Positions 35,018 through 43,903 are shown, counted from the stretch's first letter. The stretch: DNA of 64,000 nt from Enterobacter cloacae complex sp. R_G8 (GCF_024599795.1 NZ_CP102246.1:3348001-3412000), one strand, 5' to 3'. Notes: generated from the letters alone by a model not told the origin. A program made the numbers and translations.

Positions 35018-36526
35018 ATGCCAAACAGTCAAAATACGCAACACGGTACGGCCGCTGATTCCGGTGCGGTTTACAGCCCACGGCTTTGCAATGAGGATCT
35101 GGCACCAACGCGTGACCAGAACTGGAGCTGGTACAACATCTTTTCGTTCTGGATGTCCGACGTCCACAGCATGGGGGGATACGTTGTCGCCGCGAGCTTC
35201 TTTACGCTCGGGCTGGCGAGCTGGCAGGTGTTGCTGTGCCTGCTGGTGGGGATTTGCATTGTGCAGCTGTGTGCCAACCTGGTGGCGAAGCCGAGCCAGA
35301 TGGCGGGCGTGCCGTATGCGGTCATCAGCCGTCAGGCCTTTGGCGTCTTCGGGGCGAACATTCCGGCGGTGATCCGCGGGCTTATCGCCTTTGCCTGGTA
35401 CGGCATTCAGACCTATCTGGCCGCTAACGCCCTGATGCTGGTGGCGCTGAAGTTCTGGCCGTCACTCTCGTCGCTCACCACCGGCGCGTTTCTCGGGCTG
35501 TCGCACCTGGGCTGGATCTGCTTTGCCATTATGTGGGTATTGCAGGCAATGGTCTTCTGGCACGGCATGAATGCCATCAAGCGCTTTATCGATATCGCCG
35601 GCCCGGCGGTGTATGTGGTGATGCTGGCGCTGGCAGGATGGATTGTATACAAGACCGGATTCGACGGGATCTCCTTCACCCTCGCCAGCAAATCCCTGAG
35701 CGCGGGCGAGCAGACCTGGCAGATGATCACCGCCACGGCGCTGGTGGTCTCCTACTTCTCAGGCCCGTTGCTCAACTTTGGGGATTTCTCCCGCTACGGC
35801 AAAAGCATGGGGGAAATCCGCCGTGGTAACCGCTGGGGCCTGCCGTTTAACTTCCTGCTGTTCTCCATCGTGACCGTGGTGATTGTCTCCGGTACCCAGT
35901 CGCTGTTTGGCCGCATGATCACCGACCCGATTGAAACCGTCAGCCGCGTGGGCAACGATCTGGCCGTGGCGATTGGTCTGCTGACCATGATCACCGCCAC
36001 CATCGGGATCAACATCGTGGCCAACTTTGTCTCCCCGGCGTTTGATTTCTCTAACTGTTCCCCGCAGAAAATCAGCTTCCGCACCGGGGGCATGATTGCC
36101 GCTGTCGGCTCGATCCTGTTAACCCCGTGGAACCTGTTTAACTCACCGGAGCTTATTCATTACACCCTGGACGTACTGGGGGCATTTATCGGCCCACTGT
36201 TCGGGATTCTGATTGCCGACTTCTACCTGATTAAGCGTGGCAAAGTCTCCGTGGACGATCTGTTCGATGACACGCCAAAAGGGAAATACTGGTACCGCAA
36301 CGGCTTTAACCCGAAAGCCATCGGTGCGCTGCTCCCCTCCGTTGCCGTCGGTCTGGTGATTAGCTTTATCCCGGCGCTGCATGAGGTGGCAAACTTTAGC
36401 TGGTTCATCGGCGTCTTCCTCGGCGGGGTAACCTACCGCTGGCTGGCGCGCGAGGAGCGCGAAGGGGCGTCCGCCGCTCACTTCACGGCACGCGAAGCCA
36501 CGCAAACCATCAGACAGGAGCCATGA
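35018..36526 (+). CDS. NCS1-family purine/allantoin/hydantoin permease
   Basis: 502-residue nucleobase:cation symporter-1 with about twelve helices. N-terminal signature NEDLAPTRDQNWSWYNIFSFWMSDVHSMGGY; helix 3 region WYGIQTYLAANAL; FSGPLLNFGDFSRYG. Allantoin (PucI-like) or a purine such as guanine are both possible substrates; adjacency to hpxSAB on one side and guaD on the other does not decide. Its last codons overlap the guaD start. A -24/-12 element and HpxS-type palindromes precede it. Confidence 0.84.
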   Translation: MPNSQNTQHGTAADSGAVYSPRLCNEDLAPTRDQNWSWYNIFSFWMSDVHSMGGYVVAASFFTLGLASWQVLLCLLVGICIVQLCANLVAKPSQMAGVPYAVISRQAFGVFGANIPAVIRGLIAFAWYGIQTYLAANALMLVALKFWPSLSSLTTGAFLGLSHLGWICFAIMWVLQAMVFWHGMNAIKRFIDIAGPAVYVVMLALAGWIVYKTGFDGISFTLASKSLSAGEQTWQMITATALVVSYFSGPLLNFGDFSRYGKSMGEIRRGNRWGLPFNFLLFSIVTVVIVSGTQSLFGRMITDPIETVSRVGNDLAVAIGLLTMITATIGINIVANFVSPAFDFSNCSPQKISFRTGGMIAAVGSILLTPWNLFNSPELIHYTLDVLGAFIGPLFGILIADFYLIKRGKVSVDDLFDDTPKGKYWYRNGFNPKAIGALLPSVAVGLVISFIPALHEVANFSWFIGVFLGGVTYRWLAREEREGASAAHFTAREATQTIRQEP

Positions 36527-37842
36527 TGGATTACCAGACTGCGATACGCGGTGCATTTTTCGATATCGCCCAGGTCTGCGACAGTGCAGACCTGATTGCC
36601 GACCATGCGCGCTACCAGGAGGACGGCCTGCTGTTTATTCACCACGGGAAAATCGTGGCGCTCATGGCCTGGCAGGAGGGAGAGCAATATCTTGACCCGC
36701 ACAAGAGTTACACCGACCTGCGCGGCAAACTGCTGTTGCCCGGTTTTATCGATACTCACGTTCATTATCCGCAGACGGAGATGATCGGCGCCTTCGGCGA
36801 GCAACTGCTGGAGTGGCTGACCACCTACACGTTCCCGGTGGAGAGCCAGTTTGCTGACGAGAGCTACGCAAAAGAGATCGCGGAATTTTTCATAAATCAG
36901 CTGGTGAGCCACGGCACCACCACCGCGCTGGTGTTTTGCACGCTGCATCCTGAATCGGTCGATGCGCTGTTTACCGAAGCATCGCGCCTGAATATGCGCC
37001 TTATCGCCGGGAAGGTGATGATGGACCGGCACACCCCGGACTACCTGACCGAAACGGCACAACAGAGCTACCGACAGACACGGGAGCTGATCCAGCGCTG
37101 GCACCACCATGGACGGCTGGGGTATGCCATTACGCCACGCTTTGCGCCCACTTCGTCACCGGAACTGCTTGCGGCGGTGCGTTTACTCCGAGAGGAGTTT
37201 CCGGACACCTGGCTGCAGACCCATCTGAGCGAAAACCCGAACGAAGTGGCCTGGGTTAATGACCTGTGGCCGGAGCATGAACGTTATCTGGATGTGTACC
37301 ACCACTATGGCCTCACCGGTGAACGCAGCGTGTTTGCTCACGGGATCCATCTCCACCACAGCGAGTGGCAGTGCCTGCATGACACCGGTTCGGCGGTGGC
37401 GTTTTGCCCAACGTCCAACCTGTTTCTTGGCAGCGGGCTGTTTCGGTTACCCGCCTGCTGGCAGCACAAGGTGCGGATGGGTATCGGCACCGACGTTGGC
37501 GCGGGCACCACCTTCAGTATGCTGCGCACGCTGGGGGAAGCTTACAAGGTGGGTCAGTTGCAGAGCTACCGCCTGCGCGCCAGCGAGGCCTTTTATCATG
37601 CCACGCTGGGTGGCGCGCATGCCCTGCGTCTGGATGACAACATTGGCAACTTCGCACCGGGCAAAGAGGCCGATTTTATCGTGATCGACCCGGCCGTCAC
37701 CCCGCTTCAGCGCCTGCGCAGCGGGCGCTGCAAGGATATCTACGAGCAGCTGTTTGTGCTGATGACCCTGGGCGACGAGCGTAATATCAGCCAAACCTGG
37801 GTCAACGGCGAGCCAGTGTGGTCAGCTGCCGCGGTAGGTTGA
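36523..37842 (+). CDS. guaD: GuaD, guanine deaminase
   Basis: 439-residue amidohydrolase converting guanine to xanthine and ammonia, feeding the purine pathway. Metal motif HVHYPQTEM near residue 84, then THLSENPNEVAWV, the Zn-binding His in FAHGIHLHHSE and the catalytic Asp in GIGTDVGAGTTFSM. Cytosolic. ATG 36523 overlaps the permease stop; a second ATG is the next codon. The 3' end overlaps the convergent uraH gene by 21 bases. Confidence 0.93.
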   Translation: MMDYQTAIRGAFFDIAQVCDSADLIADHARYQEDGLLFIHHGKIVALMAWQEGEQYLDPHKSYTDLRGKLLLPGFIDTHVHYPQTEMIGAFGEQLLEWLTTYTFPVESQFADESYAKEIAEFFINQLVSHGTTTALVFCTLHPESVDALFTEASRLNMRLIAGKVMMDRHTPDYLTETAQQSYRQTRELIQRWHHHGRLGYAITPRFAPTSSPELLAAVRLLREEFPDTWLQTHLSENPNEVAWVNDLWPEHERYLDVYHHYGLTGERSVFAHGIHLHHSEWQCLHDTGSAVAFCPTSNLFLGSGLFRLPACWQHKVRMGIGTDVGAGTTFSMLRTLGEAYKVGQLQSYRLRASEAFYHATLGGAHALRLDDNIGNFAPGKEADFIVIDPAVTPLQRLRSGRCKDIYEQLFVLMTLGDERNISQTWVNGEPVWSAAAVG

Positions 37843-38145
37843 CCAGCCGCCAGGGGCTATCACAAACGGCAGATGGAAGTGCTCATCTGCCGTTTCGCCG
37901 ATGAGAAAATCAATCTGCGCACAGGGATAGAGCGTGTCGCGCCCCGTTTCGCTAAACCAGGCGCCAGTCTCGGCCACCAGGCGATAGCGGCCCGCAGGCA
38001 GGACGGGAACAAACTCGGTGATGCGGCCCTGCGCGTTGGTCACGCCAGTTGCGATGATCTCCGCGTCCTGTTCAAGGCGTACCGTCACACCCTGCGCGGG
38101 TTTGCCCGTCGAGATATCCAGAATATGTGTACTGAGCGTGCTCAT
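37822..38145 (-). CDS. uraH: UraH (HpxT), 5-hydroxyisourate hydrolase
   Basis: 107-residue transthyretin-like enzyme that hydrolyses 5-hydroxyisourate to OHCU. Signature N-terminus STHILDISTGKPAQGVTVRL and C-terminal YRGS tetrapeptide, the hallmark separating it from transthyretin. No signal peptide, so cytosolic. ATG 38145 overlaps the TGA of uraD. Called hpxT in Klebsiella. Confidence 0.94.
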   Translation of the reverse strand: MSTLSTHILDISTGKPAQGVTVRLEQDAEIIATGVTNAQGRITEFVPVLPAGRYRLVAETGAWFSETGRDTLYPCAQIDFLIGETADEHFHLPFVIAPGGWSTYRGS

Positions 38146-38642
38146 GCGCCAATGACTCCTTCCAGTCGTAATAAGGTAATTTCCCGCAGCTGATCCAGTG
38201 CGGCCTGCACCTCCTGCGCATCGCTGTTTTCCAGCCGCGCGTTCAGGGCCTGGAGGATCGCCTCCCCGCTGCGGCCTTTGGCGCGGATCAGAAAGATGCG
38301 CCCGAAACGGCTTTCGTAGCGGGCATTGCCTGCCCGCAACGCCTCAGCAAGCCGGGCATCATCATGATTCACCGCTCCCTGCTCCTGACGCGACAGCGCC
38401 GCCTCCGCCTGCGTGCCCATGGGCTTCTCACCGATGCGCGGATGCGCGCTCAGAGCCTCCGTGAGCGCGTGTTCATCCCAGCTTTTCGTCAGCGCCTGGG
38501 CCGCATCAAACAGATCATCCCGGCTCGGATAAGGCCGCCCGGCGACCAGCGCCTCGGCCCAGCCGGGGATGGCCACGCAAGGGTGTAATAGCGTAAGCAC
38601 CTCTTCCTGACTCCGTTGATTAAAATCGTCCAGTGTTATCAT
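38142..38642 (-). CDS. uraD: UraD (HpxQ), OHCU decarboxylase
   Basis: 166-residue helical enzyme that decarboxylates OHCU to S-allantoin. Catalytic His67 lies in SAHPRIGEKP and Glu87 in LSRQEQGAVN, the exact positions known for the family. ATG 38642 follows GGGAGGAACC. An open reading frame runs much further upstream, to about 39926, but that part is antisense to hpxO and has no homology. First gene of the leftward uraD-uraH unit, divergent from hpxO. Confidence 0.94.
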   Translation of the reverse strand: MITLDDFNQRSQEEVLTLLHPCVAIPGWAEALVAGRPYPSRDDLFDAAQALTKSWDEHALTEALSAHPRIGEKPMGTQAEAALSRQEQGAVNHDDARLAEALRAGNARYESRFGRIFLIRAKGRSGEAILQALNARLENSDAQEVQAALDQLREITLLRLEGVIGA

Positions 38643-38675
38643 GGTTCCTCCCGTGACATCATCGTTCCTGAGCCT

Positions 38676-38691
38676 TGCACAAAGCACGCCA
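38676..38691 (-). promoter_or_regulatory. Possible sigma54 promoter of uraD-uraH
   Basis: Minus-strand TGGCGT-GCTTT-GTGCA keeps GG-N10-GC and eight of eleven consensus bases. Predicted start near 38664, about 20 bases before the uraD ATG. Confidence 0.5.
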
Positions 38692-38833
38692 CTCTTGACT
38701 GAGACCTGAAACAGTCGATTCCTGATCCTTAAACCGGAAATTATTGATTCATAAAAAGGCATTCTCACCGCGATAACGCACCTTAGCAGTGCAAACATCC
38801 CTCTCACAACGCCCTTTTCGCCACTCTGCAGCC

Positions 38834-38849
38834 TGGTACGCAAATTGCT
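38834..38849 (+). promoter_or_regulatory. Sigma54 (-24/-12) promoter of hpxO-hpxD-hpxE
   Basis: TGGTAC-GCAAA-TTGCT: matches TGGCAC-N5-TTGCW at ten of eleven bases with correct GG-N10-GC spacing. Predicted start near 38860, 23 bases before the hpxO ATG. Confidence 0.72.
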
Positions 38850-38882
38850 GATGCTAATGACACCCTGCAAAAGGAGAGAAGC

Positions 38883-40037
38883 ATGAAAGCAATCGTCATT
38901 GGCGCAGGCATTGGTGGCCTGAGTGCCGCTGTCGCGCTGGAAAAGGCGGGCATCGACTGTACCGTGTTTGAGGCAGTAAAAGAGATCAAACCCGTTGGCG
39001 CGGCCATCTCCATCTGGCCTAACGGGGTAAAATGCATGCAGCACCTCGGCATGGGCGACATCATTGAGACATACGGCGGGCCGATGCGCTTTATGGCCTA
39101 CAAGGATCACCGGCGCGGCGATACGCTGACCCGCTTTAGCCTGGCCCCGCTGGTGGAGCGCACCGGTGGGCGTCCCTGCCCGGTCTCGCGCGCTGAGCTT
39201 CAGCGGGAGATGCTGGACTTCTGGGGGCGCCAGCGGGTGCAGTTCGGCAAGCGCGTCGAACATGTTCGGGAAGATGACGCTGGCGTCACCGTGACCTTCA
39301 CCGACGGCAGCATGGCGACAGGCGATTTTCTGATTGCCGCCGACGGTAGCCACTCTGCGGTGCGCCCGTACGTGCTCGGGTATACGCCCGAGCGTCGCTA
39401 CGCGGGCTACGTTAACTGGAACGGGCTGGTGAAGATTGATGAAGAAATTGCCCCTGCCCATCAGTGGACCACGTTCGTTGGAGAAGGCAAGCGCGTGTCG
39501 CTGATGCCCGTCTCCGGTGGCCGCTTCTATTTCTTTTTTGATGTCCCGCTTCCCCTCGGTCTGGCGGAGGATCGCACCACCCTCAGGGCCGATCTCACGG
39601 GTTACTTCCGCGGCTGGGCGCCGCCGGTGCAGAAGCTGATCGCCGCGCTGGATCCGGACACCACCAACCGCATTGAAATCCACGACATTGAGCCGTTCGA
39701 CAGCCTGGTGCGCGGCCACGTGGCGCTGCTGGGCGATGCGGCGCACAGCACCACGCCGGATATCGGCCAGGGCGGCTGCGCGGCGCTGGAAGATGCGGTA
39801 GTGCTGGGAGACTGCCTGCGCGAAAACCACAACATTACGCTGGCGCTGCGGCAGTACGAAGCCCTGCGCTGCGACCGGGTACGCGACCTGGTGCTGAAGG
39901 CCCGCAAGCGCTGTGACGTCACGCACGGTAAAGATATGGCGTTAACCCGAGCCTGGTATCAGGAACTCAGAGAGGAGACCGGGGAGCGCATTATCAACGG
40001 TCTGTGCGACACCATTCAGGGCGGACCATTAGGCTGA
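38883..40037 (+). CDS. hpxO: HpxO, FAD-dependent urate hydroxylase
   Basis: 384-residue class-A flavoprotein monooxygenase that turns urate into 5-hydroxyisourate using NADH, FAD and O2. FAD motif GAGIGGLSAAVALEKAG near residue 7; DG motif LIAADGSHSAVRPY near 152; GD motif ALLGDAAHSTTPDIGQGG near 283. ATG 38883 after AAGGAGAG. First gene of hpxO-hpxD-hpxE, with hpxD 17 bases downstream. It replaces classical uricase, which is absent from the window. Confidence 0.93.
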   Translation: MKAIVIGAGIGGLSAAVALEKAGIDCTVFEAVKEIKPVGAAISIWPNGVKCMQHLGMGDIIETYGGPMRFMAYKDHRRGDTLTRFSLAPLVERTGGRPCPVSRAELQREMLDFWGRQRVQFGKRVEHVREDDAGVTVTFTDGSMATGDFLIAADGSHSAVRPYVLGYTPERRYAGYVNWNGLVKIDEEIAPAHQWTTFVGEGKRVSLMPVSGGRFYFFFDVPLPLGLAEDRTTLRADLTGYFRGWAPPVQKLIAALDPDTTNRIEIHDIEPFDSLVRGHVALLGDAAHSTTPDIGQGGCAALEDAVVLGDCLRENHNITLALRQYEALRCDRVRDLVLKARKRCDVTHGKDMALTRAWYQELREETGERIINGLCDTIQGGPLG

Positions 40038-40054
40038 ACGTAAGAGGGATACAC

Positions 40055-41089
40055 ATGAATAAAGCACCTGTACCACCCGCCCATTGTACGTTTGAGCCAG
40101 AAGACTGGCTGCGCCTGGCAAAGTGCTGGCATCCGGTTGCACGCGCCTGCGACATCGGTGCGGCACCGGTCAAAGCGACCCTGCTGGACGAAGCGCTGGT
40201 TATCTACCGCGTAAAAGACCAGGTCGTGGTCGCCCGCGATGTTTGTCCGCATCGCGGCGTGCCGCTGTCGCTGGGCTTTCATGATGAACACGGGATTATC
40301 TGCCCCTACCATGGCCTGCGCTTCGGGGAAGATGGCCGCTGCAACCGCATTCCCTCCAGCCCCGATCAGCCGGTACCGGCGAAGCTCAACCTGATTAACT
40401 ACGCCGTGGAGGAGCGCTTTGGCTTGATCTGGACGTGTCTGGCGTTTGACCCGGACAACCCGATGCCGCTGCCCACTATGCCGCACTGGGATGACGATGG
40501 CTTTCAGCAGATCAACTGCCCGGCGTTTGAGGTGAATGGCTTCGCTGGCCGCCAGGTGGAAGGCTTTCTGGATGTGGCGCATTTCGCGTGGATCCATACC
40601 AGCACCTTTGCGGACCCGGATAACCAGCTCGTCCCGACCTATCAGCCACAGGAAACACCGTTTGGCTTTGTCGCGGATTACTGGAGTTCGGTGAGCAATT
40701 ATCCTGCCAGCTCTGACGTGCAGGCGCCGGAAGGCTTCCAGTGGCTGCGCCATTTTGAAATGCACTTGCCGTTTACCGCCACCCTGACGATCCATTTTCC
40801 GGGTGAATCCCGGCTGGTGATCATGAACGCCGCGTCACCGGTCTCATCACGCGTCACCCGCATGTTCGCCCCCATCGCGCGCAACTTTGACCTGCATATT
40901 CCGGTGGAAGAGGTGCATGCCTTTAACCTGCGAATTTTTGAGGAAGACCGTTTGATGGTTGAAACCCAGCGCCCGGAAAGTTTGCCGCTGGATCTGACCC
41001 TGGAAGCCCATATTCCCGCGGATAAAAGCTCGATTGCCTATCGCCGGGGGCTGAAAAAAATGGGCTTTGGCGCGTTTTTCCTGGTATGA
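40055..41089 (+). CDS. hpxD: HpxD, Rieske non-heme iron oxygenase component
   Basis: 344-residue oxygenase subunit. Rieske [2Fe-2S] motif CPHRGV...CPYHGL near residues 68-90; mononuclear iron triad pattern in GFLDVAHFAWIHTS (D-x2-H-x4-H). With HpxE it hydroxylates hypoxanthine (and perhaps xanthine) toward urate, in place of xanthine dehydrogenase. ATG 40055 follows AAGAGGG. Its stop touches the start region of hpxE. Confidence 0.9.
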   Translation: MNKAPVPPAHCTFEPEDWLRLAKCWHPVARACDIGAAPVKATLLDEALVIYRVKDQVVVARDVCPHRGVPLSLGFHDEHGIICPYHGLRFGEDGRCNRIPSSPDQPVPAKLNLINYAVEERFGLIWTCLAFDPDNPMPLPTMPHWDDDGFQQINCPAFEVNGFAGRQVEGFLDVAHFAWIHTSTFADPDNQLVPTYQPQETPFGFVADYWSSVSNYPASSDVQAPEGFQWLRHFEMHLPFTATLTIHFPGESRLVIMNAASPVSSRVTRMFAPIARNFDLHIPVEEVHAFNLRIFEEDRLMVETQRPESLPLDLTLEAHIPADKSSIAYRRGLKKMGFGAFFLV

Positions 41090-41100
41090 CGGAGGCCCGT

Positions 41101-42042
41101 ATGTTGAGCGTGATTGTTGACGGACTGTGGCGTCAGGGGAACAAGAGCCTCGCGGTCAGGCTGGTAGCAGAAAACGGTGAAGCGCTGCCAGAGTGGCAAC
41201 CCGGCGCGCATATTGACGTGCACCTGCCCTGCGGGGTTATTCGCCAGTATTCCCTGACCGGCGGCTGCGAAAATGAGGGTTATCTGATCTGCGTGGGACG
41301 GGAAACCGCCTCGCGCGGCGGGTCACGCTATATTCATGAGACACTGCGTCCCGGTCAGAAGCTGCTGATCTCTGCGCCGCGCAATCTGTTTGCCCTGCAG
41401 GAGGCCGAACGGGTGTTGCTGCTGGCTGCGGGGATCGGGATTACGCCACTGTATGCGATGGCCCTGGCGCTGGAGGCAGCCGGAACCCCGTTCACCCTGC
41501 ACTATTATGTCAGACAGGCTGAAAGCGCGGCTTTCGCCCGCGAACTGGCGCAGATTGAGCATGGTAATTGCGTTATTCATACCACCAGCCCGCGCACTCT
41601 GCTGGCAGAGCATATCCCGGTGGCTACGGCGGGGCTTCACGCCTGGGTCTGTGGCCCGGCAGGGTTTATGGAAAAAGTGCGTGACGTCGCCACGGCGAAG
41701 GGCTGGGATGAAGCCCATCTTCACAGCGAGGCGTTTCAGCCCGCAGCGCCTGTCAGTGGCGGAGAAGCCGGTGAGATCTTTACGGTCAAACTGGCCTCCA
41801 CCGGGGAGCGCTGGCCAGTACCTGCAGATAAAACCATCGCCCAGGTGCTGCAGGAAAATGGCGTGGACGTCCCGTTGTCCTGCGAGATGGGGATCTGCGG
41901 TGCGTGTCTGACGCCGGTGGTTGACGGTGTGGTGGATCATCGGGATAGCGTGCAGTCGGAGGCGGAAAAAAGCGCGGCCGACCAGCAAGTGGCGCTGTGC
42001 TGCTCGCGGAGTCACTCCGGGGAGCTGGTGATTGGGCTGTAA
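41101..42042 (+). CDS. hpxE: HpxE, ferredoxin reductase partner of HpxD
   Basis: 313-residue phthalate dioxygenase reductase-type protein. Flavin segment RQYSLTG near residue 48, NAD-binding LLLAAGIGITPLYAM near 117, and a C-terminal plant-type [2Fe-2S] domain with CEMGICGACLTP plus a later Cys in VALCCSR. It passes NADH electrons to HpxD. ATG 41101 has GGAGG six bases upstream; an alternative ATG 41086 overlaps the hpxD stop but lacks such a site. A terminator follows. Confidence 0.9.
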   Translation: MLSVIVDGLWRQGNKSLAVRLVAENGEALPEWQPGAHIDVHLPCGVIRQYSLTGGCENEGYLICVGRETASRGGSRYIHETLRPGQKLLISAPRNLFALQEAERVLLLAAGIGITPLYAMALALEAAGTPFTLHYYVRQAESAAFARELAQIEHGNCVIHTTSPRTLLAEHIPVATAGLHAWVCGPAGFMEKVRDVATAKGWDEAHLHSEAFQPAAPVSGGEAGEIFTVKLASTGERWPVPADKTIAQVLQENGVDVPLSCEMGICGACLTPVVDGVVDHRDSVQSEAEKSAADQQVALCCSRSHSGELVIGL

Positions 42043-42056
42043 AACGAAATAAATAT

Positions 42057-42079
42057 CCTCCGGCATAGCCGGAGGTTTT
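42057..42079 (+). terminator. Rho-independent terminator of hpxODE
   Basis: Perfect stem CCTCCGGC (42057-42064) / GCCGGAGG (42068-42075), loop ATA, then four T. Also faces the end of the convergent DJ-1 gene. Confidence 0.85.
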
Positions 42080-42101
42080 CAGATGTGCCTGTAAGGCTCT
42101 G

Positions 42102-42677
42102 TTACCAGCCGCGTCCCGACTGCCACGCATAATCAATATGACTGGCCTGCTCGCGGGCCAGTGCTTCATCGCCCTGCAAGCGCGCCGCCAGGGTAAAGGC
42201 GAAATCGAACACCTTGCCCAGCCCGCGACCGCTTAGCAGATGGCCATCTTCCACCACGTCGGCATCGACGTACAGGCCATCGCTGACTGTTTTCCACACA
42301 TCGCCGGAACAGACATAGCGGCGCCCCTTTAGCAGACCGTTGCCGCCCAGCACACGGGCAGCGGCGGAGCAAATCGGGCAGATATATTTGCCCGCTTCAT
42401 CATGGCGGCGAACGAAGGCGATCGCCTCCGCGCTTTTCGCCAGGTTGACGCTGCCTTCCGGGCCGCCCGGTAACACCACCGCGTCAAAGGTCTGATCGAG
42501 GCTGGCTTTCAGGGTCCTATCCGCCACCATGGGGATAGCGTGGTAGCTCACCACTTCACGACTTTCACCGCAGGCAATCGTCTGCACCGTAATATTCAGG
42601 CGGCGCAGGATATCGATAGTGACGATCGCTTCCCCCTCTTCAAACCCGGGGGCTAATAACACGGCTACGCTTTTCAT
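42102..42677 (-). CDS. DJ-1/PfpI-family protein
   Basis: 191-residue DJ-1 superfamily protein. The nucleophile elbow cysteine is in YICPICSAARVLGG, with Glu in FEEGEAIVTIDIL near residue 14-18, the usual pair for DJ-1/YajL-like members. Such proteins act as chaperones or glyoxalase/deglycase-like enzymes, and assignments are disputed. ATG 42677 has GGAG six bases upstream. It sits 22 bases after the GH88 gene and is probably the last gene of that operon, perhaps handling a reactive ketosugar product; this last point is inference. Confidence 0.8.
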   Translation of the reverse strand: MKSVAVLLAPGFEEGEAIVTIDILRRLNITVQTIACGESREVVSYHAIPMVADRTLKASLDQTFDAVVLPGGPEGSVNLAKSAEAIAFVRRHDEAGKYICPICSAAARVLGGNGLLKGRRYVCSGDVWKTVSDGLYVDADVVEDGHLLSGRGLGKVFDFAFTLAARLQGDEALAREQASHIDYAWQSGRGW

Positions 42678-42699
42678 TTTGCTCTCCATGGCTTCAGGG

Positions 42700-43890
42700 T
42701 TACCAGTACGGGTACCAAACCTGTCGCAGCCGCGCCAGCAGCTCAAGATAGAAATAGTCCCCCCAGCTACAGCACTGATCGACGCCCTTGCCGCTGCCCA
42801 TATGATAAACCGAGTGCTGCAGCAGCCCCTCAGTCGGGTCGTCGTCATGGGCCAGGTAATTGTCGGTCAGCGACAGCGCAATGCGCAGCGCCATCTCTTC
42901 ATAATATGCACGGTTTGCGTCGAGCGTCGGCAGCGCCCTGACCAGCTCCAGCAAACCACAGGCGGCAATCGCCGCCGCTGAACTGTCGCGCACGGCGTCA
43001 GTACCGAGCAGCGCCAGATCCCAGTGGCAAACATCATCTTCCGGCAGTCGGTTGAGGAAGTAGTGCGCCAGGCTGCGTGACAACTCAACCATCTGCTTAT
43101 CGCCAGTGTGCTGATAGCTCAGCAGGAAGCCGTAAATGCCCCACGCCTGGCCGCGCGACCAGCACGAGGTATCGCTGTAGCCCTGATGGGTGTTGCCAAA
43201 GCGCGGCTCACCCGTCTGCACATCCATATAGTAGGTGTGATAAGTCGAAGCATCTTCACGCACGATATAGTTCGCTGCCTGCCCGGCGTGAGCCGTTGCC
43301 GCTTGCGCGTAACGTGGGTCGCCGGTTTGCTCGCTGGCCCAGTACAGCAGCGGCAGATTCATATTGCAGTCGATGATCATTCGCCCCTGCTGTTCCGGGT
43401 CGTTTAAATCCCCCCATGCCTGAATGATGTTGGCCGTCGGGTTAAAACGCTGCATCAGGCGATCGGCAGCCAGCAGCGCCGACTGGCGAGCGGCTTCGTT
43501 GCCGGTGAGCCGCCAGGCACTGACGCAGGAGAGCGAATAGAGGAACCCGAGATCGTGCGTTGCGGTGTCAATACGCTGCTCAATACGCCGGGCGAACGAG
43601 GGTAAATAGCGCTCGGCGGCTTCGCGATAATGCGCTTTGCCGGTCATCTCCCACATCAGCCACAGCTGGCCCGGCCAAAAACTGGTTGTCCACTCCACGT
43701 TATCGGTACGCGGCCAGACCCCCTTCTCACAGGCTTCGCCGGGGAACTTATCGCCGAAGGCGACAATATTTTTGTCGAGCTTGCGCGCTACGCGGGTTAA
43801 GGCCGCTTCCAGCGTCTGGCTCAGTGCCAGCCGATCGACCTGATGCAGTTCGATCGGCCGCAGCGCTTCGGTGATAACAGATTTGGTCAT
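42700..43890 (-). CDS. GH88 unsaturated glucuronyl hydrolase
   Basis: 396-residue (alpha/alpha)6-barrel protein of the unsaturated glucuronyl hydrolase type. Landmarks: VEWTTSFWPGQLWLMWEMTG near residue 60, HDLGFLYSLSCVSAWRLTG near 110, IDCNMNLPLLYWAS near 170 (with the family's catalytic Asp region) and GYSDTSCWSRGQAWGIYGFLLSY. It removes 4,5-unsaturated uronic acid from disaccharides made by lyases. No signal peptide: it acts on imported disaccharide. ATG 43890 after AGGAG. Lies between a symporter gene and the DJ-1 gene. No polysaccharide lyase is found nearby. Confidence 0.85.
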   Translation of the reverse strand: MTKSVITEALRPIELHQVDRLALSQTLEAALTRVARKLDKNIVAFGDKFPGEACEKGVWPRTDNVEWTTSFWPGQLWLMWEMTGKAHYREAAERYLPSFARRIEQRIDTATHDLGFLYSLSCVSAWRLTGNEAARQSALLAADRLMQRFNPTANIIQAWGDLNDPEQQGRMIIDCNMNLPLLYWASEQTGDPRYAQAATAHAGQAANYIVREDASTYHTYYMDVQTGEPRFGNTHQGYSDTSCWSRGQAWGIYGFLLSYQHTGDKQMVELSRSLAHYFLNRLPEDDVCHWDLALLGTDAVRDSSAAAIAACGLLELVRALPTLDANRAYYEEMALRIALSLTDNYLAHDDDPTEGLLQHSVYHMGSGKGVDQCCSWGDYFYLELLARLRQVWYPYW

Positions 43891-43903
43891 AACAACTCCT
43901 GAA

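Noticed and set aside
38643..39926. Long minus-strand open frame extending uraD upstream to 594 codons
   Set aside because: The extra 428 codons are antisense to hpxO, show no family likeness, and the good ribosome site GGGAGG with ATG 38642 fits the exact UraD length. GC-rich third-position bias explains the open frame.
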